From assembly GCA_023853785.1 (NCBI GenBank), contig JAJIRX010000050.1, forward strand, positions 1 through 17,588: 17,588 nucleotides of DNA. The letters are read 5' to 3'. The DNA comes from Psilocybe azurescens (taxonomy: Eukaryota; Basidiomycota; Agaricomycetes; Agaricales; Agrocybaceae). Position 1 is the stretch's first letter; the number at the start of each line of letters is the position of its first letter. Position numbers and translations under genes: made by a program. Below are positions 7,758 to 17,588 of the stretch, in pieces. Below the pieces are notes generated by a model. The model was given only the letters and a program-made list of their open reading frames with translations, made no database searches and had not been told where the DNA came from.

Positions 7758-10700
7758 ATGGGCCGACAGCAAACACTGGGTAAGTCACAACACTGCATAC
7801 AACTAACAAAACTAACCACCTAGCAGGGAAATTCTTCGAAATGCCTAAATCCACCAAAGCAGCGCCTCCGCAACAAGCCAATCTGCAAGAGATGTGGGGC
7901 AAGAAGAAAGAACCTGCAGCCAAACCAGAACCCGACGTGCCGAAGGCAGAATGTGACGCGATGGTTATTGACACTCGCGAGGAAAAGAGAGGTGGGTGGG
8001 CCCTGAACAATCGAAACGCGTCATTTGAACTGTTTCTCGCCTTTAGCTGAGAGTTCCAAGCGGAAGGAAAGCACCGCTCCTATTGCAAGTATGTCATCGT
8101 TTGTCATTGGTGTTGGTTACATTTCTTGAATGCTACTATGCAGGCTCTCCAAAAATTAAGAAAAGGCGGATAATTGACGAGGATGACGAGAATCCAAACG
8201 ATGTGCCCCCGAGGTCATGTATGTGTATGACTCATGCTCACTGATTGACTGCCACTTCATAAATATATTCATAGCTCCTGAACCTACCATGAACGACTCT
8301 AACAAGTCTTCCTCTCCGATACCCCCAACTAAAGAAACCTCACCCATACCCGCTTCACGATCACGCAAGACCCAAGGGAAGGAGAAGGCTGCATCACCGT
8401 CAGGACCGACGACTAAGAGCGTGTTACCTGCAGACGACGCCGACGAGTCTTCTAGCTCAGACGAGGGGGGAAGAGGAAGTGGACGATTTAGAAGAGGAAG
8501 AGGAGCTTGTATCCAACAAAGCAGTAACTACAAAGAGGTTGGCTTCCTTCTCTATCCGCTAAATGTGAAAGCTTTACACTTTATTTAGTGCCCAAGTTGC
8601 CTTGCAGAAACGAGACGACGTTGACATTGAAGGTGGCTGGAAAGTCGGGGCACCGTACGCATTTGTTCGGAACTATGTTTATAATTATTCAACTATCTTT
8701 ATAGGGTTCCGTATGCTGCTCTTTCCAAAGCGTTCTCCTTAATCGAAGCTACTACCAAGCGCCTAGAAAAGATCACCATCCTCACCTCGTTTCTCCTACT
8801 GGTTATCCAGAGAAGCGCAAAAAACGACCACACATCGCTGCTTCAAGCAGTCTACCTATGCATCAATCGAGTATGTCCCTGTAGGCTATGCTCTAAACCC
8901 TGTACCTAACTGTATTTCTCCTCTCAAGTTAAGCCCAGACTACGTGGGTGTCGAACTTGGGATTGGAGAGAGTCTTCTAATCAAGGCCATTGGAGAATCC
9001 ACGGGCAGAAGTCTAAGTGTCGTTAAGGCTGACCTAAAGAAAGAGGGAGATCTTGGACTGGTCGCAATGGTGAATGTTCCCCTCTTAATTGTGTAAGTGG
9101 AAAGCTGACAGTTCAGTAGAACTCTAAAAATAGCCAAAAGACTCTATTCAAGCCAAAGGCATTAACTATCTCCTTCGTCTTCTCGCACCTGCGCGACATT
9201 GCACTATCTTCTGGACATTCGGTACGACCTTTGCCCTATCTAAAAATAAAGCCGTTCATTTACATTCTCCTAGTCTCAAGCAAAGAAGGTGTCCATCATA
9301 ACTAAGATGCTGGCCGCGTGCCAGGACTTCGAAGCAAAGTACATTGTTCGAAGTCTCGAAGGCAAGCTACGAATTGGAAACGCCGAGCGGTCTGTACTTG
9401 TAGCTCTTTCTCAAGCAGTTGTTCTGGCTGAGCGGGAACGATGTAACTATTCTCTTATAACTTGCCTCTCAGCACTCATTGCAATTTTAGCAAACAAGAA
9501 ATGGAGTCAAGACCAGCTTGCCGCACGGCTCGAAGAGGGTGCATATATAATCAAGTCTGTTTACAGGCAAGGATTTTCTTGCTCCCGTTGTATTGCATGG
9601 GCACTGATAATCCTCTGGTTAAATAGCGAGTTACCAACTTATGACCTTGTCATACCGGCCCTTCTGGAAGTTGGCATCGATGGTCTTCGGGAGAAATGCA
9701 AGCTTACACCCGGCGTACCTCTCAAGCCCATGTTGGCCAAACCAACGAAAGCTATCGGAGAGGTTCTCGATCGTTTCGAAAATAAACGGTTTACTTGCGA
9801 ATACAAGTATGATGGAGAAAGAGCTCAAGTCAGTAGAGGCCTTGAACCATCATTTCGATTACACTTTACTGATTTGATTAAAATGGTCTATAGGTGCATA
9901 TGCTGGAAGATGGTTCAGTCAAAGTGTTCAGTCGAAATTCTGAAGACATGAGCAAGAAATATCCCGACTTAGTGGACCAACTTCCCAAAGTAAGGTCCCT
10001 CTACTTGATGTTCGCCAATGTTCACATTAATCCTTTGATAGTGTATAAAAGAATCTACGAAGTCTTTCGTTTTTGATGCAGAGGCTGTCGCCATTGATCG
10101 CACTACTGGGAAGCTCATGCCTTTCCAGGAGCTGAGTAGACGAAAACGCAAAGACGTGAAGGTCGAAGATATCACGGTTCAAGTGTCTCTGTTCGCGTTT
10201 GACCTTCTATATCTCAATGGCGAGGTATGTTTTTCTTGTTCAACACATCTTGGCAAGGTTGTTTACAATAACCGTAGCCCTTGTTGCAACTGCCTCTATA
10301 CAAGCGACGCGAATTGCTGCGAGAACATTTCACGATCGTTCCTGGAGAATTCAACTTTGCCAAATCTTCCGACAGTGAAACAACCGAAGAAATCCAAACT
10401 TTCCTCGAGGAGAGTGTGAAAGATGGCTGTGAAGGTCTTATGGTCAAAATGCTGGATACTGATGCTAGTTTCTATGAACCCAGTAGGCGAAGTGTCAACT
10501 GGCTGAAGGTGATTCCGGCAACTCTATAAAAGAATGCCGCTTTACTGACTTTTCTTTCTCTTCATAGCTCAAGAAAGATTATCTGGCGGGAGTTGGCGAT
10601 TCGCTCGATCTGGTTGTGGTCGGAGGTTACTATGGAAAAGGAAAACGGACGAACGTCTATGGCGCCTTCCTCCTTGCCTGTTATGACAGCGACTCTGAAG

Positions 10701-11213
10701 AATTTCAAACAATATGCAAGATTGGAACGGGCTTCAGCGAAGAAGTGCTGCAGACTCATTATGACACACTCAAACCACTGGAACTGACGAAACCTCGGGG
10801 AGATATCAAAGTCGGAGGCGCAAAGCCTGACATCTGGTTTGAACCCAAGATCGTGTGGGAGGTCTTGACCGCTGACCTAAGTTTGAGTCCGATATATACT
10901 GCTGCCCAAGGACTGGTAAATTGTTTCGGTCTATCTGCTTTTACTTTTGCTTATGTTCACAATCGTATACATAGGTTGAAGACCGAGGTATTTCTCTGCG
11001 CTTTCCGCGGTACCTCCGAATCCGTGATGATAAATCGGCCGATGATGCAACTGGACCGGAGCAGGTAAGTCTATGTTTATACCGCATGCAATGTATCATT
11101 GTAACTCGGTCTCCGATGTTGCTTTAGATTGCAGAAATGTATGAACGACAGGCGTTGGCTCAACCCAAAGGCAAGAAAAAGAAGGGGGCGACGCCGATGA
11201 CGAGTTTTGGTGA
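7758..11213 (+). CDS. CDC9: DNA ligase I (ATP-dependent), 18 exons, two apparent frame errors
   Basis: Seals Okazaki fragments and repair nicks in the nucleus. Exons: 7758-7779, 7827-7991, 8047-8088, 8144-8218, 8275-8537, 8589-8654, 8705-8870, 8929-9069, 9120-9221, 9274-9442, 9491-9566, 9627-9828, 9894-9989, 10042-10224, 10278-10508, 10568-10915, 10975-11064 and 11128-11213. An N-terminal PIP box QQTLGKFF (residues 4-11) precedes a disordered Lys/Ser/acidic region. Then come the DNA-binding domain ([20 protein letters not shown] onward) and the nucleotidyltransferase motif [10 protein letters not shown] with catalytic Lys near residue 489. Further motifs are [30 protein letters not shown] and [13 protein letters not shown]. 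Intron 9567-9626 is GC-AG. One extra G sits in the run 8465-8470, and one G is missing in 11184-11188; correcting the latter gives the terminal [13 protein letters not shown]. The corrected length is about 840 aa. Confidence 0.94.
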
Positions 11214-11264
11214 AAGGTTTGAAATTCGGGGTTCTAAATCTTTATGTATCTTGTATATTAGACG

Positions 11265-11270
11265 AATAAA
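11265..11270 (+). terminator. Poly(A) signal of DNA ligase I
   Basis: AATAAA lies 52 bp after the TGA at 11211-11213. Its position supports ending the ligase there rather than at the later in-frame TAA (11287-11289), which would put the signal inside the coding sequence. Confidence 0.55.
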
Positions 11271-11314
11271 GAATACGGGTTATCAGTAAGGTTCCGCGGA
11301 GAAATGACAATTTC

Positions 11315-11950
11315 TTAAGCTACGGTTTTTGAAGCCTCCTCCTTCGCAGCCTTGACGGCTTGGGTGACCTTGCCCTCCACGGCGGGCGCAACACCTTCTT
11401 CAGCCAGCTTCTTTTCGCGTCCCCCTCTGTGCCAGTAATTTACGAAACGGTACTCCTGGACAGACTGGGCAGTCGCGTTGGTAGCATGGCAGGCGAAGAG
11501 CAAGTAATTGCGGGGCTGAACTCTCCATGCTGTGAGAAGCCAATATCACTAAGTACACAGTGTAATCAAGACCAAAGAAACACGCACCGAAACGCATGAA
11601 AACCATGCTGTTAAGAATGATTGTGGTTAATGCATGCATCGGAACGCACACGAGCATATAAAACGCTTACGAGTAGCACATGAGGGCGGTGGTCATAGTC
11701 CCTGAAATCATCTCTTCATCCTTCTTCAAGTCTGCCAGGGCTGCCAGAGGCAGACCCCAGTTTGCAACCTGTATGCTGTGTTATATGCGAGCTGCACGTA
11801 TTGGCGTCTAGTTACATACTGGTCCCCAAAAATGAGTACCTGGCCGAAACGGTGAGCCGAGAATGAAAACAATGAGGATGAAACCCACGCACTGAAGAAG
11901 TATTCACGAGCAGCTGGAGACCGCAGCCATGTGTAGAAGGTGGAGGACAT
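11315..11950 (-). CDS. MPC1: Mitochondrial pyruvate carrier subunit 1
   Basis: Small inner-membrane protein that pairs with another MPC subunit to import pyruvate into mitochondria. Minus-strand exons: 11950-11893, 11839-11820, 11768-11671, 11607-11588 and 11529-11315; two exons are only 20 nt. All introns are GT-AG, 51-63 nt. Spliced sequence landmarks: [20 protein letters not shown], then the MPC signature [20 protein letters not shown] and [19 protein letters not shown]. These are followed by [35 protein letters not shown], and a charged Lys/Ala/Glu tail ending KTVA. The total is 136 aa, normal for the family, with two to three hydrophobic helices. No frameshift is needed. It converges on DNA ligase I, with stops 101 bp apart, and diverges from the polyQ gene. 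Confidence 0.93.
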
Positions 11951-12360
11951 TATCGGGAGTAGAGAGAGGAGTAAGTGGGTGGGTCGAAGCTTAGCGAAAT
12001 ACCTGAACCCCAGCTCACGTGTGCAGTAGACTTGATTTGTCCCAGTTTACATGTAATTTTGGACAACAATGCAAGGAACAGAAATTAGACTAGGTTGAGT
12101 CCCTGCGCAACGCGCTGACCATGCTCAACTATCCGCCTCTTTCAATTTCTACCATAATTTCTGCCGCGTTTCTGCGCCTGCTGCACCGTCGGCGACAAGC
12201 AGCCACGAATTTCTGTCAATTAACACGCTAGAAAAGGAAATAAAGGACGCAGTCTCTTGCACGTTGCAGCTTCTTGCAGATCTTGTGGACAACTGCTGCC
12301 CACTCTCTTCTTAATCTCAGAGATCCGTATTCCTTGCCCCAATATTTCTAATCCAAACAG
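11951..12360. promoter_or_regulatory. Divergent promoter between MPC1 and the polyQ gene
   Basis: 410 bp without an ORF of interest. It contains CACGTG at 12016-12021, 66 bp upstream of the MPC1 start. The part next to the polyQ gene is C/T-rich (about 12280-12360) with no clear TATA, like a pyrimidine-rich fungal leader. Confidence 0.45.
12016..12021. promoter_or_regulatory. CACGTG E-box upstream of MPC1
   Basis: The same palindrome as in front of bL36m, 66 bp upstream of the MPC1 ATG. A binding site for a Cbf1-like bHLH factor is possible but unproven. Confidence 0.35.
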
Positions 12361-12736
12361 ATGCAGCAGCAGCCGTATGGCAACTATCCATATTATGGTC
12401 CCCCAATGTATCCACAGACGCCCTACATGAGCGCCAATGGGCCTCCAGGTCCCAGTGGTGGCTACCCCCGTTCTATGGCCCTCTCCAGCCCGCCCCTGCC
12501 CCCAGCATAATAACCCACCCGCTCCGTCGCCTTATGGCTTCGATGCAGATGCATATGCTCTCAAACATAGTGCAACTACGTCGGCGATACCCCGACGCCA
12601 TCGAAGGAATCAAACGAATCCCACTGCTCCATTGAAATCTGCGATGAAGAAGACGATGACTGCTTTTACCACTACGGAGACCAATGCTGGCCGACAATTC
12701 TACAATCCATTCAGCCATTCACAACAACAGCAGCAA

Positions 12737-12768
<32 letters not shown>

Positions 12769-13850
12769 ATCCAATCAAGCGCCTGTGTTCCCTCGACCCC
12801 GTGTCCAGTCAAATCCCAATAGACCCCAAAATCTGAACACGATGGAACAGGCCCACCTTGAAAGCCCCATGTGTGAGCGCTTTACTCTCATATTCACTGA
12901 AAATCGGATCTAACCCGTTCTTGTACTCATTGCGCTCGTTAGTTCACATGCTCGTGTCTTTCCACAATTATAATGAACTGCACATTGAACATATTACACG
13001 GGTAGGACTAGAAGAGGTACGGAAACTACTATGGCCTATCTGGAAAGATGGAGTAGAATCCGATGTCAATGTTGGCCACACCTGTGTCGTCAAGTTTCGA
13101 GGCACACCATGGGATTTGAATGGTGCGAATGTCCAACAGTAAGCGATATAACGGAATGCCGATCATACATGGATCTTATTTATATATATGGTCTCTAGAT
13201 CTTACAAGCTTATTACTTCGTTGTTCACCCTTTTTGAACAGCGGGTGAGTGTGAGATCGCTTAGTTGTTCTTCATTAACTAAATTTGATATCTAGGGTTA
13301 CTCGTTTCAGACTGCAGTCAACATTGCGACCCCGGTAAGCCCATATGCTATACTTTATCAAGGTTCATTATTGACACGCCGTGATTCTACAGACGCCCCG
13401 ACTCATCTTTCAGGTCACTAAACCTGCTAACGCTGTGTTCTTCATTGCCTTTTTCTCCCAAGACGGCCGAAAGGTCACCTTTGTTGAGCCGCCCAATCCA
13501 GTCGACATCTCTATCGGAGCACAGTTGCGGTCTGCTCTCCCCTTCAATCATGTATCCGACAATATTGTGGAAGAAAATACTCGTGTCTTGGAAGTCAAAC
13601 GAAAAGTTGGTCAAGGGTGTGTGGTAATGCTCATCTCATGTGGGCCGCGGTCTGACATCACCTTGAAACGCTCCCTCCAGGCCCTGAAGTAGATGCCACT
13701 ACCATTTTCGTAGAACTTTTGAAGATACTCAGCAATCTAGGGTTTCAACTTGATGCAACATTACCTCTTGGCCGAAGGAATGCTTTAGGTATTCGATATT
13801 CTAGGGAACTTTTGATTTTCAAATCGATCCATCCCAGCCAGCAAAATTGA
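12361..13850 (+). CDS. Conserved protein of unknown function with polyglutamine tract (two apparent frameshifts)
   Basis: I cannot name this protein. Exons 12361-12872, 12943-13138, 13199-13244, 13296-13334, 13393-13618 and 13681-13850. The N-terminus MQQQPYGNYPYYGPPMYPQT is Tyr/Pro/Gly/Gln-rich and looks disordered. A basic stretch (IPRRHRRNQTN, SAMKKT) follows, then 16 consecutive Gln. After the polyQ comes an apparently folded part: MLVSFHNYNELHIEHITR, GLEEVRKLLWPIWKDGVESD, VVKFRGTPWDLNG, FTLFEQRGYSFQTAVNIATP, RLIFQVTKP, SIGAQLRSALP and, at the end, ELLKILSNLGFQLDATLPLG. Its pattern resembles hypothetical proteins I recall from other mushrooms. Single C bases appear to be missing in the runs at 12465-12469 and 12499-12503; restoring both joins YPPFYGPLQPAPAP to QHNNPPAPSPYGF, total about 396 aa. 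The last donor (gtgtgg at 13619) is weak but frame-correct. Confidence 0.75.
12722..12769 (+). repeat. CAA/CAG trinucleotide repeat (16 Gln codons)
   Basis: Sixteen uninterrupted Gln codons mixing CAA and CAG, in the coding sequence of the unknown-function gene. The mixed codons make it less prone to slippage than a pure CAG run, but length polymorphism between strains is likely. Confidence 0.9.
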
Positions 13851-14067
13851 CGATTCTGATCCTATTGTACTTATGTTATGCTTATCTCGATTCTTTCTTT
13901 TCTGCCGTATTTCCATGATATGTGAATGGTATACGGTATTGTTATATGTCTTCTAGATGATACCTACACGCATTATATGACCCAAAGTTGCGGCAGCTCT
14001 CTGCCTTGTATATATATCTACTTCTAGTTCGTACAGTCGCGCATCATGGTTTATGTTTCCAGGATTT

Positions 14068-15013
<946 letters not shown>

Positions 15014-15704
15014 ATTGCGGTATAAAGACGGGGTATTGAATTGGTGTGTTGGACGGATCTGCGCAGCGAGGCGCGGTATTCTGGACGAGAAGCGAAACAG
15101 ATTGACAAAAGAGAGGGTAGCTTATATAGGGGCAATATGATATCCGCTGCAAAAATAAGTAATGGCACCAGAAGGCAATAAAAGGTAATTCTTGTTTCCG
15201 AGTTCTTTCGGGCTGCATTTGATTGGTTAGGACCCAGGCGCCCAATTCCCGATTCACCACTTCAATTCATCCAAACCCAAGTAAAATCATCTGCTATCAA
15301 CCTTGGGCACTCTGGTTTTGCTCTGGTTTCCACCTTGACTCACATTTCAGTCAACAAATACTCGAGCACACTCAGAAGCTCCAGGACAAATGGAAAATTC
15401 AACTAAAATGTATGATGTCAAGGCGTCTCGGCGCAGAATTTCACTACGGCACTCGAGTCTCGGACCCATACAAAATTCTTACAGTTCGAGGTTTCCTTCT
15501 AATTACCTCGAATGGGCGACACTCACGGACTGTAAATCTTGTCCATAACTGTGAGTGTCATCTTTGACTTCTTCCTGTCAAAATGGAGAGTATTTTAATC
15601 TAGTACAGCAAAGCTACAGCGTGCACAGATACTGTCGTTGTCGATTCTTTTGCATATCACAATTGCTCGGAGTCATTCTGTGTGCGATTCGTACGTATTC
15701 GAAT
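15014..15704. promoter_or_regulatory. Gap holding the IDI1 promoter and the kleisin 3' UTR
   Basis: 691 bp between two minus-strand genes. TATATAAG on the minus strand (15121-15128) lies about 108 bp upstream of the IDI1 start and is a good TATA candidate. A CCAAT on the minus strand (15222-15226) lies about 210 bp upstream. The plus-strand ORF at 15223-15567 (114 codons) has no recognisable motif or codon signal and I do not call it a gene. Confidence 0.45.
15121..15128 (-). promoter_or_regulatory. TATA box of IDI1
   Basis: The minus strand reads TATATAAG about 108 bp before the IDI1 ATG, flanked by G/C-rich sequence. Position and sequence suit a fungal TATA element. Confidence 0.4.
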
Positions 15705-17588
15705 TCAAACGATGTCGATGATGATCGCGCCGTAAGGGTCCGGCTGCTGTAGGCTAACAAGATTTTTGGTAGCAAGAACTTGATGTTCAAATTTTGTCAG
15801 TCTACGCAAAGCGTCCAAATTTGATTGACTGACCTAGGCAATGATAAAAGGCAGCAGCGGCTACATGAGTGGTACTTGTTGATTTAGGGGCGACAGTCTC
15901 AAATTCGAGTCGTCCGTCCGGCTGCGACAAAGTTTGATACTGCATCTTCGCGTATCTGTCAAGCATTCGATATATTCAGTCATATATGCCACATTTACAT
16001 AGAGGCAGAATCACTCCAGGAAATTAAAGGAATTTCTTTCTAGAGTAACAAGGTTGACTTCTGACTTCCGCGTGTCTTGTTGTGTTTCCTCTGGGGCGAC
16101 CGTTTCTTCCACTAAAGCGATGCACGTCAATATTAAAGTGCACTAGAAGCACGGAATCGATATAACATACCTTCGAAAGCAAATTCGTCCCCTAAAATCT
16201 GCGACGCCCGTCCACCCATTCCGGGTGATATTAAGACATTCGAACCTGTTATACTTCCTCTGCGGCTGGGACCACCGGCGAGAGGGCTATCGCGACGGCT
16301 TATCGAACTACTTCGCAGTCGTACATCGACACGTTCGACTTCTGGTTGTGCGAACAGGACGTTTCCGCTGGAGGAGCTTGGACCAGCATTGTCCCAAGGA
16401 AAGAGCGAACTTCGCTGCGAACCATGGCCGGAGCCTCGAGGTCCAAGATCGAACGCGAGGTTGCTTGCTCCAAGGATAGATGCCGATCGAGAAATACGAC
16501 GCGCTTGACCCGGTTCCTAAAAATGATGAATTGGGCCGTCATCATTGACAAGAACTTGAGAAGCTTTTACCTCAGATGAATGTCTATTCCCACCTACATC
16601 ATCAACAGCCACAGCCATATCAACGTCATTCCCTAATTGTACGAATTTTGGGTGGAGTGTAACCGAGCAGCGCAATAGAAGATGACCTACCTATGCCCCA
16701 ATCCATGCCCCAATCCACCTCTTGTTGTACTAGTTCATCATTGTGCGGCTCACCCCGAGGTTCTTCTTCAATGACGGGCGGTATGGCCATCTTTCTCCTC
16801 TTGACCGGAGGTTCATCTGGCATTCATTATCAGTTCGGAAAATTGCGTTGGAAACCTAAATCATTGAACGAACGAGCTTCCTGGTGAATACGCAACACCC
16901 CGGATCTTGCTTCAACTTGCACTTGAAAATTCTCTTGCCAGAAATTCCTTAAACCTTGTTCCTGAACTGAGATGTTTACACATTTAGTGGCATCTCGGTA
17001 CAAAGAGGTGAAGGGTATGACTGACTTCCCCTTAGGAACGCTCCAGATAAGCTTCTCTATGAATCTACTGCTGTCTTTTTCGAATTTCTTGCTCAACATC
17101 TCACGCCTAAGACGCTGTTGCGACTCTAAGTATTTAGTTCTGGCAATCTTTTTATTTGTCAGATAGTGGCTTGGAAGAAACGAAAAAAATGCGAAGAACC
17201 TTTAACTCATCATCCGTCAACTCTGTGCGCGCATCTAAAAGCAGTCGTGTTCTTTTGCCTTCTTCGTCAGATCTCGTTGGTTCTGCCTACTTGCTTCCTG
17301 TTCTGTGATGTCCCTCAACGGTTGTTCATCGTCCTGCGATAGTAACAGGCGAGAAAAAGATGTCGCTGGGCTAGTCTGACGCTTGGAAAAGACCGATCCC
17401 ATCCTCGAAGAGGGTAATGTATTCTCTTCTGCAGCATCAGTGGAAGTACGAGAAGTAGACTATTACTTGACCCTTTACAAACCTTTGTGAGGGTCTGACA
17501 TAACGTTTAGCTAATGGCGACAAGGTGTGCCAATCAGAGGAATTTCTCACCTTTGCTCTCTTCGATGATTGTTGAGGAGCAGGAGTCC
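15705..17588 (-). CDS. REC8: Cohesin alpha-kleisin, Rec8/Rad21 family, C-terminal part (cut by window edge)
   Basis: Kleisin closes the cohesin ring between the SMC heads; Rec8 is the meiotic form. Minus-strand exons seen: 17588(partial)-17551, 17459-17200, 17147-16856, 16816-16691, 16632-16571, 16516-16171, 16111-16015, 15955-15834 and 15778-15705. Landmarks: FSRLLLSQDDEQPLRDITEQ, RTRLLLDARTELTDDELK, NFWQENFQVQVEARSG, acidic/Trp repeat VDWGMDWGIG, Ser/Arg-rich linker (RRISRSAS, RLRSSSISRR). The kleisin C-terminal winged helix follows: SEVNLVTLERNSFNFLEYAK, STTHVAAAAFYHCLVLATKN, ending LVSLQQPDPYGAIIIDIV. One G is missing at about 17258-17259 (TKKGKRTRLLL). The 91-nt first visible intron (17460-17550) and the 39-nt intron 16817-16855 are less certain. 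A 54-nt in-frame intron (16948-17001) is possible. The N-terminal SMC3-binding domain lies off the window. Rec8 is favoured over Rad21 by the C-terminal sequence as I recall it, not proven. Confidence 0.8.

Noticed and set aside
11128..11289. Ligase I C-terminus ending FEIRGSKSL to TGYQ
   Set aside because: The shifted frame gives DDEFW-stop and leaves AATAAA outside the coding region; the longer tail is low quality.
12437..12913. Separate ORF starting inside the polyQ gene
   Set aside because: It is the main reading frame of the same gene after two missing C bases; the true start is the ATG at 12361.
15223..15567. 114-codon plus-strand ORF between IDI1 and the kleisin gene
   Set aside because: No motif, domain or biased composition; it overlaps the expected IDI1 promoter and has no splice or promoter context.

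Overview
The window is nuclear DNA from a filamentous basidiomycete fungus, most likely an agaricomycete. This rests on dense introns of mostly 47-66 nt with GT(A/G)NGT donors, tightly packed genes on both strands, fungal-specific genes (a Ppz-type phosphatase), and protein ends such as DDEFW on DNA ligase I. No mobile element, CRISPR array, tRNA, rRNA or virus was found. The content is ordinary core eukaryotic housekeeping plus one conserved protein of unknown function. I see no novel multi-gene system.

Layout, left to right: dihydrofolate reductase (+, 207-890); mitochondrial ribosomal protein bL36m (-, 1011-1333); an SLC35F-like drug/metabolite transporter (+, 1632-3195); a Ppz-type Ser/Thr phosphatase (-, about 4186-5841); 40S ribosomal protein uS17/Rps11 (-, 6148-6887); DNA ligase I (+, 7758-11213, 18 exons); mitochondrial pyruvate carrier subunit 1 (-, 11315-11950); a polyQ protein of unknown function (+, 12361-13850); isopentenyl-diphosphate isomerase (-, 14068-15013); and the C-terminal part of a Rec8/Rad21-type cohesin kleisin (-, 15705 to beyond the right edge). 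Three divergent promoters (bL36m/transporter, Rps11/ligase, MPC1/polyQ gene) alternate with convergent 3' ends. The genes are not a pathway cluster.

The most striking property is technical. To recover conserved protein sequence, seven of the ten genes need single-base frame corrections, 11 in total (9 missing bases, 2 extra bases), most of them in short G or C runs. Indispensable genes (DHFR, ligase I, IPP isomerase) are all affected while conservation continues on both sides of each break. I read this as residual indel error of a long-read assembly rather than gene decay. A gene caller run on this sequence would truncate or mis-splice most of these genes.

Biological points worth a look: a canonical PIP box in DNA ligase I that is interrupted by its first intron; an MCB-like ACGCG cluster directly upstream of the ligase; two GC-AG introns; in-frame stop-free introns; very small exons (12-20 nt); CACGTG boxes in front of both mitochondrial protein genes; and the uncharacterised polyQ protein.
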